Positions 1-10,600 of a stretch of DNA of 64,000 bases are shown one piece after another (position 1 is the stretch's first letter; each line of letters begins with the position of its first letter). Below the pieces are notes generated by a model, which was not told the DNA's origin, made no database searches, and saw nothing but the letters and a program-made list of their open reading frames with translations. Both the position numbers and the translations under genes were made by a program. Source of the stretch: Nectonema munidae (taxonomy: Eukaryota > Nematomorpha > Nectonematoida > Nectonematidae). The DNA lies in assembly GCA_030549495.1 (NCBI GenBank), contig JAUIRK010000106.1, forward strand, positions 1,073,001 through 1,137,000, in the 5' to 3' direction.

Positions 1-204
1 TATAAGGGCTAGCTCCTATTATTTTGAAATTATTCTGAGAACAGACGGTCCCATTTTAAAATAGTGAAAATTGCTTTATTAGTTTATTTTGTTTCCTTTC
101 TCTCTTATGTTAATTATGTAACAAATTTTTCAATTTTGAGTAAAAGGTAAGGTGCAGCGGGTTTATTTTCATTGACACTGATGTACCGCTTATGTCAAAC
201 TATG

Positions 205-300
205 AACAAATTCGTATCGATGAGGAATCGAATCCAGAGGCTTCCGTGCTGAGTCCATCATCTCAACCAACCTGCCATGCCATCCATAGAGCATGCTGTA
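205..300 (-). repeat. tRNA-derived SINE head (relic) inside copy A
   Basis: On the minus strand this reads like the D-arm to T-arm part of a tRNA. An A-box-like TGGCAGGTTGG is followed about 40 bases later by a B-box-like GGATTCGATTCC (plus-strand positions about 225-236). The same block recurs in the second 1.6-kb copy near 34730-34800. No acceptor stem can be closed, so this is read as a SINE promoter relic and not a tRNA gene. Confidence 0.4.
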
Positions 301-806
301 GGGGATACGTCAAATTAGTTTTCAAAAAACTTAAGTTATGCTCTAAAATTTTTTAGTTTTTGTTGAAGCTCTATAACTTTTTCTGATAGACTTTTTTTCC
401 TTAAAAGTTATTATAAAAGGCAAATCATTGAAAAATGTTAACAGTTATTTTACTTTTTGTAGCTTGTATCAATTTAGCTTTTAAACTATTTTTGAATGAT
501 GCTGAGTAAAATGAAATAATGCGATCTTAATTTTTGTTTGCACAATTATAACTTCGTTTTATACCCTTGCCCCTGAATCAATCACATTTTTTCATATAAA
601 CATCGCAGGGTGTCTAGTAGACTCTTTGCCTTTAGACTACATTCACTCATATAAAACTATCCAACCTTCAGTTATTTGTTTTCTCTATGAATCAAATATT
701 CTTTCAATTCCTGTAATGTGCCTGGTAGACTACTTCATTTTTCAAATGAAAAGCCTATTCCACCCCCTAACAATTTTGGATTTTTTTAAACTAGTGTATA
801 TTCGAT

Positions 807-1370
807 GGTTATAGGTAAAAATGCCCCCAGAATAAATGCCCCTAATTAAAAAGTAGGAAAAAATGCCCCCTAATTTTTGATTTTAAGGTTTTTTTTAATT
901 ATATAAATATTTTTATTTGGTACCGTTTTGAAAGGCTAAATTTCAAAAATTTCTTAATCTATAGGGTTTTTTTCCTTATAAAGTTCTTGAAAACAATAGC
1001 AAAGGTGCAGATTTGTGGGAATGTGTTCTTAAAATCAGTTAAAATACAAATTATATTTAGAAAGTGTTCTGATACACACAAAGTCCAAAAATATTTGCTG
1101 TTTTATAATTTTTTTTGTATTTAAAAAATTGTCGTATGCTGAGTTTTTTAGTTTACTTTAATTAAATTTTAAATGTTTTAGATGAAAAGTTAACTTTTTT
1201 TTTTACAAAAACCTTTATTTGACATATCTTTTAAAAAAAAATTTTTTTAATTTTAATTAATAATTTTTTGAATTTTTTTTTGTTGGAGCATTTTTTCCTA
1301 ATTTTAAATTGGGGCATGTTTTCGGGCATTTTTTCCTACTTTTTAATTGGGGGAATTTTTTCTGCGCACC
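807..1370. mobile_element. non-autonomous DNA transposon (MITE) with 9-bp target duplication
   Basis: The element is 564 bp and is bracketed by the direct repeat ATATTCGAT at 798-806 and 1371-1379. Its ends begin GGT and end ACC and carry inverted copies of motifs such as AAAAATGCCCC and CCAATTAAAAAGTAGG. The AAAAATGCCCC motif is repeated inside each end. The interior is AT-rich and non-coding. A 9-bp duplication is typical of MULE-type transposases, but no transposase is present to confirm the superfamily. The unoccupied site is preserved in the inverted partial copy near 24.25 kb. Confidence 0.75.
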
Positions 1371-1620
1371 ATATTCGATATGCAAATTTAATTAAAATAT
1401 TTTCGCTGGAAGTATAGTATTTAAATTCACCAATTTTGTAATAAAAAAAATATAAAGTAGTCGTATAAATTTAGGACTTTAGGTATGCGCTGAATACACT
1501 CTATTTTAAAGGATTGCTTGAATATTTGGTCTCCCGTGGTATTTTCAGACCACTAATTTTGAAAATTGCAACAAAAAAATTTCGCCCCTCCCCCAATAAT
1601 TTTGAGGATGTGCGCCCCTG

Positions 1621-3470
1621 CATAGAACATACCTTGCATCTTCTTTTCAACTTTCCAGCTAGCATGATTGGTTGGAAAATGATCGTAGCAATCATATCTT
1701 ATTTCCTCTTCAACAAATCATTCAATGTTGAATCTTTTTTTAGAAACTTCTTTTTTTGATTGAAATCCAATGTCCCAATTAAAATTTTCAGTATAATTCG
1801 AACATGGCAGAAGTGGATGGTGTGAATCAGAATATAAAATAATTACGGAGTTGGAATAAGGGGTAAACAATAGTATTATTCTGTTTTTACTTGGATGCTT
1901 GATGCAGCAATTTCTATTGCTTGGTATTTACACAAAAATACTGGCGGATTGAAATCTTTATTAGATTTCAGTAGACAAATTTCAAGATACTATTTAAATA
2001 AGTTTGGCTAAGCTCCTTTGATTTTTGACACAATAGATGTAAAATGAAAAGATTCATTTAATTTCTAAAAGCAAGAATCGTAAAAGATGTGAATTTGATG
2101 GACCACTGAATGTGTTAAATGTGACATTGGGCTTTGCGGCCCTTGCAATATAAAATATCGTACTTCAAATTAACAAAATAGTACTAAATTTTTATTTTAC
2201 ATATTTCAGGTAAAAAAATTTCTTAAATTTCATTTTTCCTAAAAAAGGTAAAACAAATAACAGAAACATATGAGATATATATTTCAAATACTTTTTATAT
2301 AACATCAAAAAAATCTGTATGAATGCCCTTATTTCTTTGACACACAATATCACAACGTTAAGCTCTCGGAGATACTCCACAAAATTTAGTTTAAAACTTT
2401 TAGATCATTTGTTTTTGATTTGTCTTGAGTTAATCCTATAGTGAAATTTAGAATTTTCTATATACTTTCTAATATTGTGTTTGGGAATTTGATAGCAACT
2501 TTGTTCTAAATTATAATCAGAACTTATATCAGATATCAAACAATTATTATAGAACATATAGAATTAGAATTAAATTTTAAAAATGAAGTTTTTTTAATAG
2601 GTGATAAAGAGACATTCAAGAAAAATCAACCTCATGTGAGATGTCTGTTATGATTGAAGATAGGAGACACCAAAAAAATGTAAAAAAATGCATTTTGCAT
2701 CTTGGACCAAAATATTTTATTTTCTCATATCGATTAGTTTATATATTTCCAATCCTATTTTGTAAAATTAAATAAATCGTAGAAAAAAAGATTAGCTTTA
2801 TATCACTTTATTAAAAAATAATTCAATCGCACTAAATTTGTCAATGCAGTGCGCCAAAAAATGGCACACCTAATTTTTCAGAGAGCGAACAATAAAACTC
2901 AAAAATTTTAATTGATATTATAACATAACAACTGAGTTTTATTGTTATTTTTAAAAAAAATTTACTTGTGCTAATATGAGTTTTCAAATAGTAACTTTCC
3001 ATTTTTATTTAGTAAACTAAATGATCGTGTAACAAGAGAAAGATTAGCTTGTTATATTGTCGAAAAAAGAATTATTAAGTTTGTTTATATAAAAGCCTAA
3101 TAAAGAGTTAAATGTTACACTTTCAAAATGAAATTTCAATTTTTGTATATAACACTTGATTAAAGTTTTTGCTATTTTGAAATAAATCCCCACCCCTCTC
3201 CCCCTATAAACCATATCCTGGATACGCCATTATGTATTAATTTTGTTTATTGTATTTTATTAAAAGGAAAAGTTAATGTAAATTAAGTAAGTAATGCTAA
3301 AAATTTATTCGTAAAAGACAGACGAAGCACAAATTTTATAAACCTGAAGAATTGAGTATATAAATTCATTTATTCACGTGAAGAGTTTTCAATTTTAGTC
3401 AAAAACATTGTATATTCTAGAAGGCTATTAAAATGTTCTGTATGCATTGCACTTTAGAAGGCAAAGAAGA
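1621..3470. other. gene-free AT-rich stretch
   Basis: No gene was recognised here. The open frames are short and compositionally trivial. At about 3190-3232 a C-rich tract followed by CCTGGATACGCCAT resembles the 3' end of a hAT MITE; its partner end was not found. Directly before the DCTD start, TTGCACTTTAG at 3447-3457 looks like a splice acceptor and could mark a 5' UTR intron or a trans-splice site; this is inference. Confidence 0.4.
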
Positions 3471-4016
3471 ATGTTTTTAGAAAATGTTTCCCCTCCTAAC
3501 TCCTCTACAAAGCGCCAAGACTACGTTGGATGGAGCGACTACTTTATGGGCATTGCGTACTTGTCTTCCCTGAGAAGTAAGGATCCAAACACGCAGGTGG
3601 GCTCTTGCATCGTGAATGAAGAAAACAAAATAGTCGGCATCGGTTACAACGGAATGCCTATTGGAATCAGCGACGACGAAGTGCCCTGGAACAAAGTGAA
3701 AGAGGGCGGGGACGACGAGTATAACTTCTTGACATCCAAATACGCGTATGTGTGTCACGCCGAAATGAACGCCATCATGAACAAGAACAGCTCTGACGTC
3801 AAAGACTGCACCATTTACACCACGATGCTCCCGTGCAATGAGTGCGCCAAACTAATCATACAATCGCGCATCAAAAAAGTCATTTTCCTAAATGAAGAAA
3901 ATAACAAAAGCAAAGGCATATACTTGGCAGCCCGAAAACTTTTTCTCATGGCAGGCATCCACGTTGAAAAGTTTGCTGGCCAAAGAGACTCAATAGTTTT
4001 GCGTTTTTCTAAATAA
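3471..4016 (+). CDS. DCTD: deoxycytidylate deaminase (dCMP deaminase)
   Basis: This zinc enzyme converts dCMP to dUMP, the substrate of thymidylate synthase, in the cytosol. The 181-aa frame is uninterrupted and matches the animal DCTD family along its whole length. Near-invariant blocks are RSKDPNTQVG (35-44), VGIGYNGMP (55-63), CHAEMNAIMNKN (95-106) and PCNECAKLII (121-130). The zinc ligands are H96, C122 and C125, and E98 is the catalytic acid. The length equals that of vertebrate enzymes (about 178 aa). The frame stays open 24 bases upstream but without an ATG; the first ATG, at 3471, gives a family-like N-terminus. A splice-acceptor-like CTTTAG lies just upstream, so a short 5' exon or leader is possible. 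The gene is intronless and clearly more GC-rich than its surroundings, which suggests purifying selection. Both neighbours are repeats. Confidence 0.93.
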   Translation: MFLENVSPPNSSTKRQDYVGWSDYFMGIAYLSSLRSKDPNTQVGSCIVNEENKIVGIGYNGMPIGISDDEVPWNKVKEGGDDEYNFLTSKYAYVCHAEMNAIMNKNSSDVKDCTIYTTMLPCNECAKLIIQSRIKKVIFLNEENNKSKGIYLAARKLFLMAGIHVEKFAGQRDSIVLRFSK

Positions 4017-4034
4017 CCAAACATCCAAAACATC

Positions 4035-4040
4035 AATAAA
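4035..4040 (+). terminator. polyadenylation signal AATAAA of DCTD
   Basis: A canonical AATAAA lies about 19 bases after the DCTD stop codon, so the 3' UTR is probably very short. Confidence 0.55.
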
Positions 4041-4734
4041 TATTGCAAACTTACATGTCCTTTTCTCTTAGAAATATAATAATATATAAAAGCACAATGT
4101 GAAGGCTTCATTTTATACATCGCTATCATTTTATTAAAGCAGATGATTTTATTTTCGTCAAGTCTACTCTGGTCCAAATGCAGTTAAAGAGAAATTATTT
4201 TCATTCGTGTCATTTTATAATACTGTCGAACTTGTATATCCAATACATTTATTCCTTTCGCCAAAGTTGATAAAATGAAGATTTTTAACAAGTTGTTTAT
4301 CTTCTTTACAAAGACAATTTATATCCAAGAAAAATTTTTTATTTGAAATTCTATCTTTTTTATTGGAAAAATTAATCGCAATCTCAAAAGTGTAGCGGGA
4401 AATGTGTGTTTAAGAGCAAAATTAGATACCATATAAAGTATAGGAAAATGAAATAGACTACTCAAAAGAAACAAAGAGGCAAGCGCGTATTTGTACGCAA
4501 AACAATAACGGTCCGATGGATATTTATAGTTCAAAGCTTGCTATTTAAATTGTAAACTAAGGAAAGGATAAAGAAAGAAACAAGAATCAAACCAAGGAGG
4601 GCCAAAAGTGCTTGGTTTAGTTGGAGTGGCACGCAGTTATATTTTTCAACATGTCATTTTACAATTTTTGAAATATAAATTAATTATTTATCTTTAAATG
4701 TATTATAATATATAAATATAACTATTTTAAATGC
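4041..4734. other. AT-rich spacer without a recognised feature
   Basis: Nothing convincing is seen between the DCTD polyadenylation signal and the LINE fragment. The small open frames on both strands have no recognisable domain. Confidence 0.4.
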
Positions 4735-5170
4735 ATTGAAATTTAGTATTCATTACCTGTGTGTTATGAGTTATGGGTGTGAATGTTGGATAAACAGATA
4801 TCAGGAGTATGCAATTAACGGAAATGAGAATGTTGCGGATGATTTGTGGAAAAACGCTCTTAGACAAAGTCTCAAATGCTGTTCTCAGGTAAATGACAGA
4901 AGTTGAAGACATAAATGGATATCTCGAGGAGCAAAGACTACGTTGGCTGGACCATCTTGAGAGAATGGATGAACAAAGTTTGCTTAGGAGGGTGAGAGAC
5001 GAAGAGGTAGTGAAAGTAGATATGGAGAAAAGGGGACTCTCTCTGGAAGATGCACAACTTAGAAAGCAATGGAGACGACGCTGCAAAAAATGAAAAAAGG
5101 TCGACCCTGGCAAGCCGGGATATAAGACCTTGTTCTCCTCCTTGAGACAAATGGATGATGATTACTTGTG
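4735..5170 (+). mobile_element. 3' end of an RTE-like LINE (fragment)
   Basis: The plus strand encodes the C-terminal end of a non-LTR retrotransposon polyprotein in two frames. MLRMICGKTLLDKV is followed by a frame from about 4893 containing EDINGYLEEQRLRWLDHLER, the usual tail after the reverse transcriptase. The copy is severely 5'-truncated and ends in a GATGATGATT microsatellite-like tail, as in RTE elements. A paralogue of the same family lies inverted at about 31225-31625 with the same EDI-YLEE-RLRWL-HLER motif and a (TGA)n tail. Confidence 0.75.
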
Positions 5171-5609
5171 TGTATATTGACAAAAACATTTTTTGAATAT
5201 TTTTATTTTCCCATCTTAACGTGACGGTCGTAACATGAGATGTCTTAACCCTTATCATGATAAATGACTACAAAATGTAGTCATCCCATTTTAATAAATT
5301 AATAACTTTTTTAAAAATCAAGAAAAAACTTCATATTTAAGAGTACAATTTCTTTACATAATAAACTAAAACATAAGCAAAATACAAATTTTGATACCGA
5401 TGATAAAAATTTATATTAAAATTTTTTTTATCTCTATTGAAACTGACTACATTTTGTAGTCAAATACTTTCTTTGAGATTTGCTATGTTGCTTTTGTAAT
5501 ATTTTATTTTCGCTTGTCACACGATTATATGGTTCATCTATCATACTTTATGTCTTATCTGTTTTTATTTATTTCTTTTCGGCTTTTCATATATTTTACG
5601 ACCAAAATA

Positions 5610-7345
5610 AAGTCTTTTATCGAAGCATGCAACCTGTTAAAAATAAGTAAGTTGTGCGACGACGATTTAAGTGTGGATGACTCTACAGAATTTACGAACA
5701 TTCCAAGTGAAGACGAAAATTCAGAGGTCACAAATGTAGTTTTCGAAGAAAAAGAGAGTACCGAAGATTCATCTTCTGAAGAGGAAAACAATATATATGG
5801 AATTTGGTGCAATTGAGACGAAACATTGTTACATAAAAAGGAAGAACGCTGTCAAAAAGAATGGATGAAAAAGAGCTGTTTGGTTTGAACTTCCCTGAAG
5901 AAATTACAAGACATATCCTAAAATGCACAAATCGAAAACTTCTTTTGATAAGGACTTCAAATCCGTCAAAATTTGCTTCTAAATTGTTTTCAAAGTTCAC
6001 ATATAAAGAATTAGAAACTTCATTTGGTTTTCTCATTCGAGTGGGTGCTGACCGTGATAATTTTTGTGATTTGAATGACCTTTACAAAGAAAAATAGTAA
6101 GCCTTTTTATAGATCTTGCATAGCTTTTCCCCGCATGAAACTTCTCCTTAGATGCTTTCGGAACTATTCGTCAAAACAAGAAAGAACTTCCTTTATCTTT
6201 CAAAAACTCCAAAGGTAGAGAAGTTAGCTCTACACAGGGCCGTATCAAGGGGGCAATTGCCCTAGGGCGCCATTTCATTGCCCAGTCAACAACCTTAGGG
6301 GGTGGGGCTTAGGGATGTAAAAAATTCCCCTTCCAAGGTTTCCACTAAGACAACTGAGGAAACTTCAAGAAGAGTAATGTAGCTGGGATAAACTCCCAGG
6401 TTCTATGTTGCCCTAGCAGCAAGGACGCATATCCAGGGGGCAAATTGAACCTTTGCCCTTCCCCCAACTCCAATAATTTTCTAAAAGTACTCTATGTACT
6501 ATGGGGCAACCCGCTTCCAAAGTCTTATGAGCATTGAGAAAGAAGTTCTCGATTATGTTGATTTTGACGAAGTCATCGATAATTTTGCTGCTGCTAAAAC
6601 ACGAAAAATGAACATCTAATGGAGACTGTCTTCGACTCAGTCAGTATATATCTGAATTATGTGGCTTAATAAAAATGCGAGTGTTTTTTTTCTAAAACAC
6701 TTTTTAGGCCAGAATGGGGTGGGGATGAGTGAGAAAAGAAAGAGCAAGGGGTGAGGGGCTCCATTCAGGATCTTTACACTGAGGCGCCACGATCCCTTGA
6801 TACGGCCCTGGTTCTACAGTTTTCAAATATGATAACGAAAACAAAATCATAATTTTATCTTATACGGCCAAAAAAATAAGACTGTATGTCTTTTATCAAG
6901 TAATTTTTTGTTTCTGATTTTGTCAATGAAAAGAGAATACCTGATTTAATTAATTTTTATAACTAGACAAAAGGTGGTGTTGACATGATGTTCTTCAACA
7001 TGCTTGACGTGGCATGTCTCAACGCATACCTAATTGCAAAGAAAAATGGTTAGTATCAATCAAGAAAATATTTCTCAAAAATTTAGGAGAAAAACTTTCA
7101 TTGGCTTATATTAAAAAAAGATTAGAAAATGTTTATCTTTCCACCGAATTAAAACACGTGATTAATTTTTCACATCAAGCACGCAAGCTCAAACTTCTGA
7201 AAAAATAATAAAAAAGAAACCCCAAGAAGATGTTTTATTTGTAAAAAATCATCAAGAAAAAGATGTTCCATGTTCTCAAAAGCTTGTTGTAAGGAACATT
7301 CTTGTGATAAAAAAAACTATAACTTGCAAGTATTGTGACAAATGA
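5610..7345 (+). pseudogene. broken piggyBac transposase
   Basis: The N-terminal part has an acidic Ser/Glu-rich segment (about 5655-5810) and then a frame at 5861-6094 with YKELETSFGFLIRVG, the piggyBac alpha-helical region before the first catalytic Asp. After the MITE, the reading resumes with IILSYTAKK (about 6850), then KGGVD joined directly to FFNMLDVACLNAYLI near 6970-7040. So about 20 residues after the third catalytic Asp are lost. A Cys-rich tail (CFICKKSSRKRCS, about 7224-7300) ends the protein. The first and second catalytic Asp regions are missing altogether. There are several frame changes, so it cannot encode a working transposase. Confidence 0.75.
6235..6810. mobile_element. 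hAT-like MITE inserted in the piggyBac element
   Basis: Both ends carry CAGGGCCGTATCAAGGG in inverted orientation (17 bp). The flanking 8-mers are gctctaca (6227-6234) and gttctaca (6811-6818), an 8-bp target duplication with one change, as expected of hAT. The interior is non-coding. It contains a second terminus-like block near 6425 (GACGCATATCCAGGGGGC) related to those at 24463 and 32930, suggesting a further nested or composite origin. Confidence 0.85.
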
Positions 7346-7587
7346 TTTCAATAAATATTTTTTAAAAGCACTTGTATTTAATTGTCTGAAAAACAAAAAC
7401 ATATATTAACATAAAACAATAAAAAATCAGTTGACTACAAATTGTAGTCACTCATCCCAATTAAGTTGTATAATTTTAATATCCTGATAAGGGTTAAATA
7501 AAGTAAAGAGTTCCTGCTAGGATTAAATCAAAATTTGTAAATATTTCTAATTAAAAGTAAACAAATATTTTGTGAGCAAACAAATTC

Positions 7588-7593
7588 TTTATT
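7588..7593 (-). terminator. polyadenylation signal of the Rpn10 gene
   Basis: AATAAA on the minus strand lies about 45 bases beyond the Rpn10 stop codon (7636-7638). Confidence 0.5.
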
Positions 7594-7635
7594 TATGAAT
7601 TTATAATTTTAAGTTGGAAAAAATATCCTTGCAAT

Positions 7636-10600
7636 TCATTCATCTTCCTTCGTTTCTTCTTTCTCTTCTGATTTGTTTTCCTATTGTTATAAATATGAAA
7701 AGGCAAAAATAGAAAAAAAGAATTATTATTATAAGAAAGATCAAAATTGGCTTACATTGCTAGAAACTTCACTTTGAGAGTTTTTTTCTTTATTTTCTGT
7801 AATAACACATTAATATAGGATGTTTATTTGGAGTTTTTACAAATTAAGCAAAATAATATTAATAGCAAAAAAATTGAAAAAAAAATACAAAACAAGAAAG
7901 AAACAAGCCAGATACAACACTATTTTGAAGCAAAAATTCATGCAAAAACTTTAATTCACAACTTTAAGCACAAATCGAACTGAAAAGTAAGGATATTTCA
8001 GTAATATCACTGAAAAATGCAATGATATGAGAAACAATTGGTTGATTTGAAGAAATAAAAAAATATATTTTCATAATTTTGTGTTCTCGATTATTATAAG
8101 AAGCGGGGTGATTTTAGAATTAAAGCTGGTACTTAAGATATGTGCACATCCTGAAAACTTTTGAGAAAAGTATTAAATATCTTATGGAGATTATTGAAAA
8201 AGATTGTACAGCAAGAGGCAATACCACAGGAGTGGGGAAAAAGTATGATCGTTCCAATTTTCAAAAATAAAGGAGATGTTCAAGATTGTTCAAATTACAG
8301 AGGGATAAAACTTTATCTCACACAATGAAAGTTTTTGAAAAAATAATAGAAATTAGACTAAGAAAAATGGTGAGAATATCAGAGAGCCAATTTGGTTTCA
8401 TGCCTGAGAAGGGAACGATAAATGCAATTTTTATAATGAGACAGATGTGGGAAAAATTTGGGGAAAAGCAAAAAGAGCTACATGCAGTATTTGTTGATCT
8501 TGAGAAAGCATATGATAGATTAGCAAGACAAGAAGTATGGAGATGCTTAAGGAAAAAGTTCGTGCCTGAAAAATATGTAAAACTAATTATGAAAATGTTA
8601 AAACAATTCTAGGCAAAACAGAAGAGTTTAATGTAAAAATTGGTCTACACCAAGGATCAAGTCTTAGCCCTTTTGTTTTCAATATAGTAGTCGATGTTAT
8701 TACTGATGAATTAAGAGAGGGAATGCCTTGGGAAATTATGTACGCCGATGATGTAGTTTTAGTTAGTGAAACAAAAGAAGGAGTTGAAAGAAAACTTGAA
8801 AAGTGGGTTCAAGTTTTAGAAAGCAGGGGTTTAAAAATAAATATAAACAAGACAGAGTATCTAGTGATGAATGATAGGAATGTACATGATGATATTGACG
8901 ATAATATGAAAGGTTTAAAGATAGAGGGAGAAGTAATAAGAAGAGTAAAAAATTTCAGATATCTTGGTTCAACTATGATGGAAAATGGCAGAGAAGATGT
9001 GGAGATAAATAGAAGAATTCAGTCAGGTTGGAAAAATTAGCGTGATGTTTCAGGAGTACTTTGTGACAGAAAAATGCCTATCAAACTTAAAAGAAAAATT
9101 TACAAAACAGTCATAAGACCTGCTATGCTATATGGACTGGAGACCTTGGCAGTAAAGAAAAGCAATGAAAAGAAATTAGAAGTTGCTGAAATGAAGATGC
9201 TAAGATGGATGAGTGGAGTGAACAGAAAAGATAGAATAAAGAACGAAGTAATTAGGAAAAGTGTCAAAGTCACAAGAATGGGGAATAAGATGGAAGAAGA
9301 GCGCTTTAGATGGTTTGGCCATGTCTTTAGAAAAGGTGAAGAAAGTATTGAGAGAAAGATGATGGAGCAAGATGTAGAAGGCAAAAGAAGAAGGGGAAGA
9401 CCAAAGATGAGATGGATGGATTGTGTTGTAGCTGATGGCAGGAAGAAGAAGATTGACTTGAAAAAAGACTGCGAACTGGCTTTGGACAGGAGAAGATGGA
9501 AGATACTCATCGCAAACAGCGATCCCATATAGAAATGGGTAAAGCTGCAAAAGAAGAAGAAGAGTTAACAGATTTAACTAGTGAGTTCACGGGTCAATTT
9601 TTAGTAGGCTGATGGCGTGAAGAGTGTAAATGTGTACAGACCTTCATCTTCAGTTGATCCATCGTTAAATTGCTGCAAAGAGAGTTGCATGGCTAACGCG
9701 ATTTCATCTTCTTCCGTCATCTGCAAGTTGAGGAGATCATTCGGCAAAAATCCCGAGTCGGAAGTCGTAGAAGCATTGTCATAGTTCAAGAACTTCAACG
9801 TTTTCTTGAGAAGCTCCTCTCCATCTTCATCATCATCCTTCTGCATATCTTCTTCATGCATTTCAATATCAGAAGCGTCTAACAAATGGTACAAGTGAAG
9901 CTGTAGACACACTCAAGATAAAAAAGATGCCCAAATAACACAGACAATAACTTGATGTATCCCAACTGAGATGTAGTATTCATTTTCAACATCTATGTTC
10001 TTGGGAATTTTAATGCCCAACTTAGGGGTGGCACAATACTTTTATTTTTTATGTTGTCATATACATATGCAGGGTGTTCCACCACCTTAGCCCCCCCCCT
10101 CGTGCATAGCACAACTGGGTCGTCATTAACTAAAATCACTAATACAGTAGGAAAGTACATTTAATTCTTAATTAATAATTATCTAAAATCTTATTACAGA
10201 TTTTGTAAAACATGTTTTTTCAGGAAAATTGAGGTGAATTTGCCGTATTATGACCATTACTTTTCGCATCACCCAAGATCAGCATGTGGAAACCATATCC
10301 CGATCCTGGGTTGCCAGATACTTGAAGAGATCTGAAGACTTAAAAGAGTCTTGAAAGCATCCACAGGTTGCTTGACTAAGACAGAATTTGGGCTCTTAAC
10401 ATTGATGAAAATCCTCAAGAACTGAAGATTCGAGAGAAATCAAAATCTGAACGATGTGTTGGTATCTTTTTGATGTTCACGGCGAAAAGGTTGTTGTGGG
10501 TCATCAAAGAACAAGGACAATCATGGAACGGAAGATACTTCCGATACATTGTGTTGACTCAACATGTAATTCCATTCCTAAAAAGCTCAGAAAATGTCCT

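Larger units (their letters stand above)
13..1620. repeat. 1.6-kb dispersed repeat, copy A
   Basis: This stretch matches 34523-36147 nearly base for base over its whole length, with small indels. The flanks on both sides differ between the two copies, so the boundaries are real. It is composite: a tRNA-like SINE head (antisense) near 205-300, a MITE at 807-1370, and a right end that reads GATGTGCGCCCCTG. That right end is the reverse of a CAGGGGCGCACATC terminus typical of hAT-like MITEs. No target duplication of the whole repeat is evident. No coding capacity is visible. Confidence 0.8.
5249..7493 (+). mobile_element. decayed piggyBac transposon with TTAA target sites, split by a hAT MITE
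   Basis: TTAA lies at 5245-5248 and 7494-7497. The element ends are inverted: CCCTTATCATGATA on the left and, read backwards, CCCTTATCAGGATA on the right. A subterminal palindrome GACTACAAAATGTAGTC occurs near both ends (about 5267 and 7431) and again near 5445. Inside are pieces of a piggyBac transposase. A hAT MITE (6235-6810) has jumped into it. Without that insert the element is about 1.67 kb, so internal deletion has occurred as well. Confidence 0.85.

Noticed and set aside
205-300. A functional tRNA gene on the minus strand
   Set aside because: A- and B-box-like sequences are present but no acceptor stem closes and the block lies in a dispersed repeat.
9100-9550. Long minus-strand frames opposite the LINE C-terminus
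   Set aside because: They are shadows of the plus-strand LINE reading; composition and motifs favour the plus strand.
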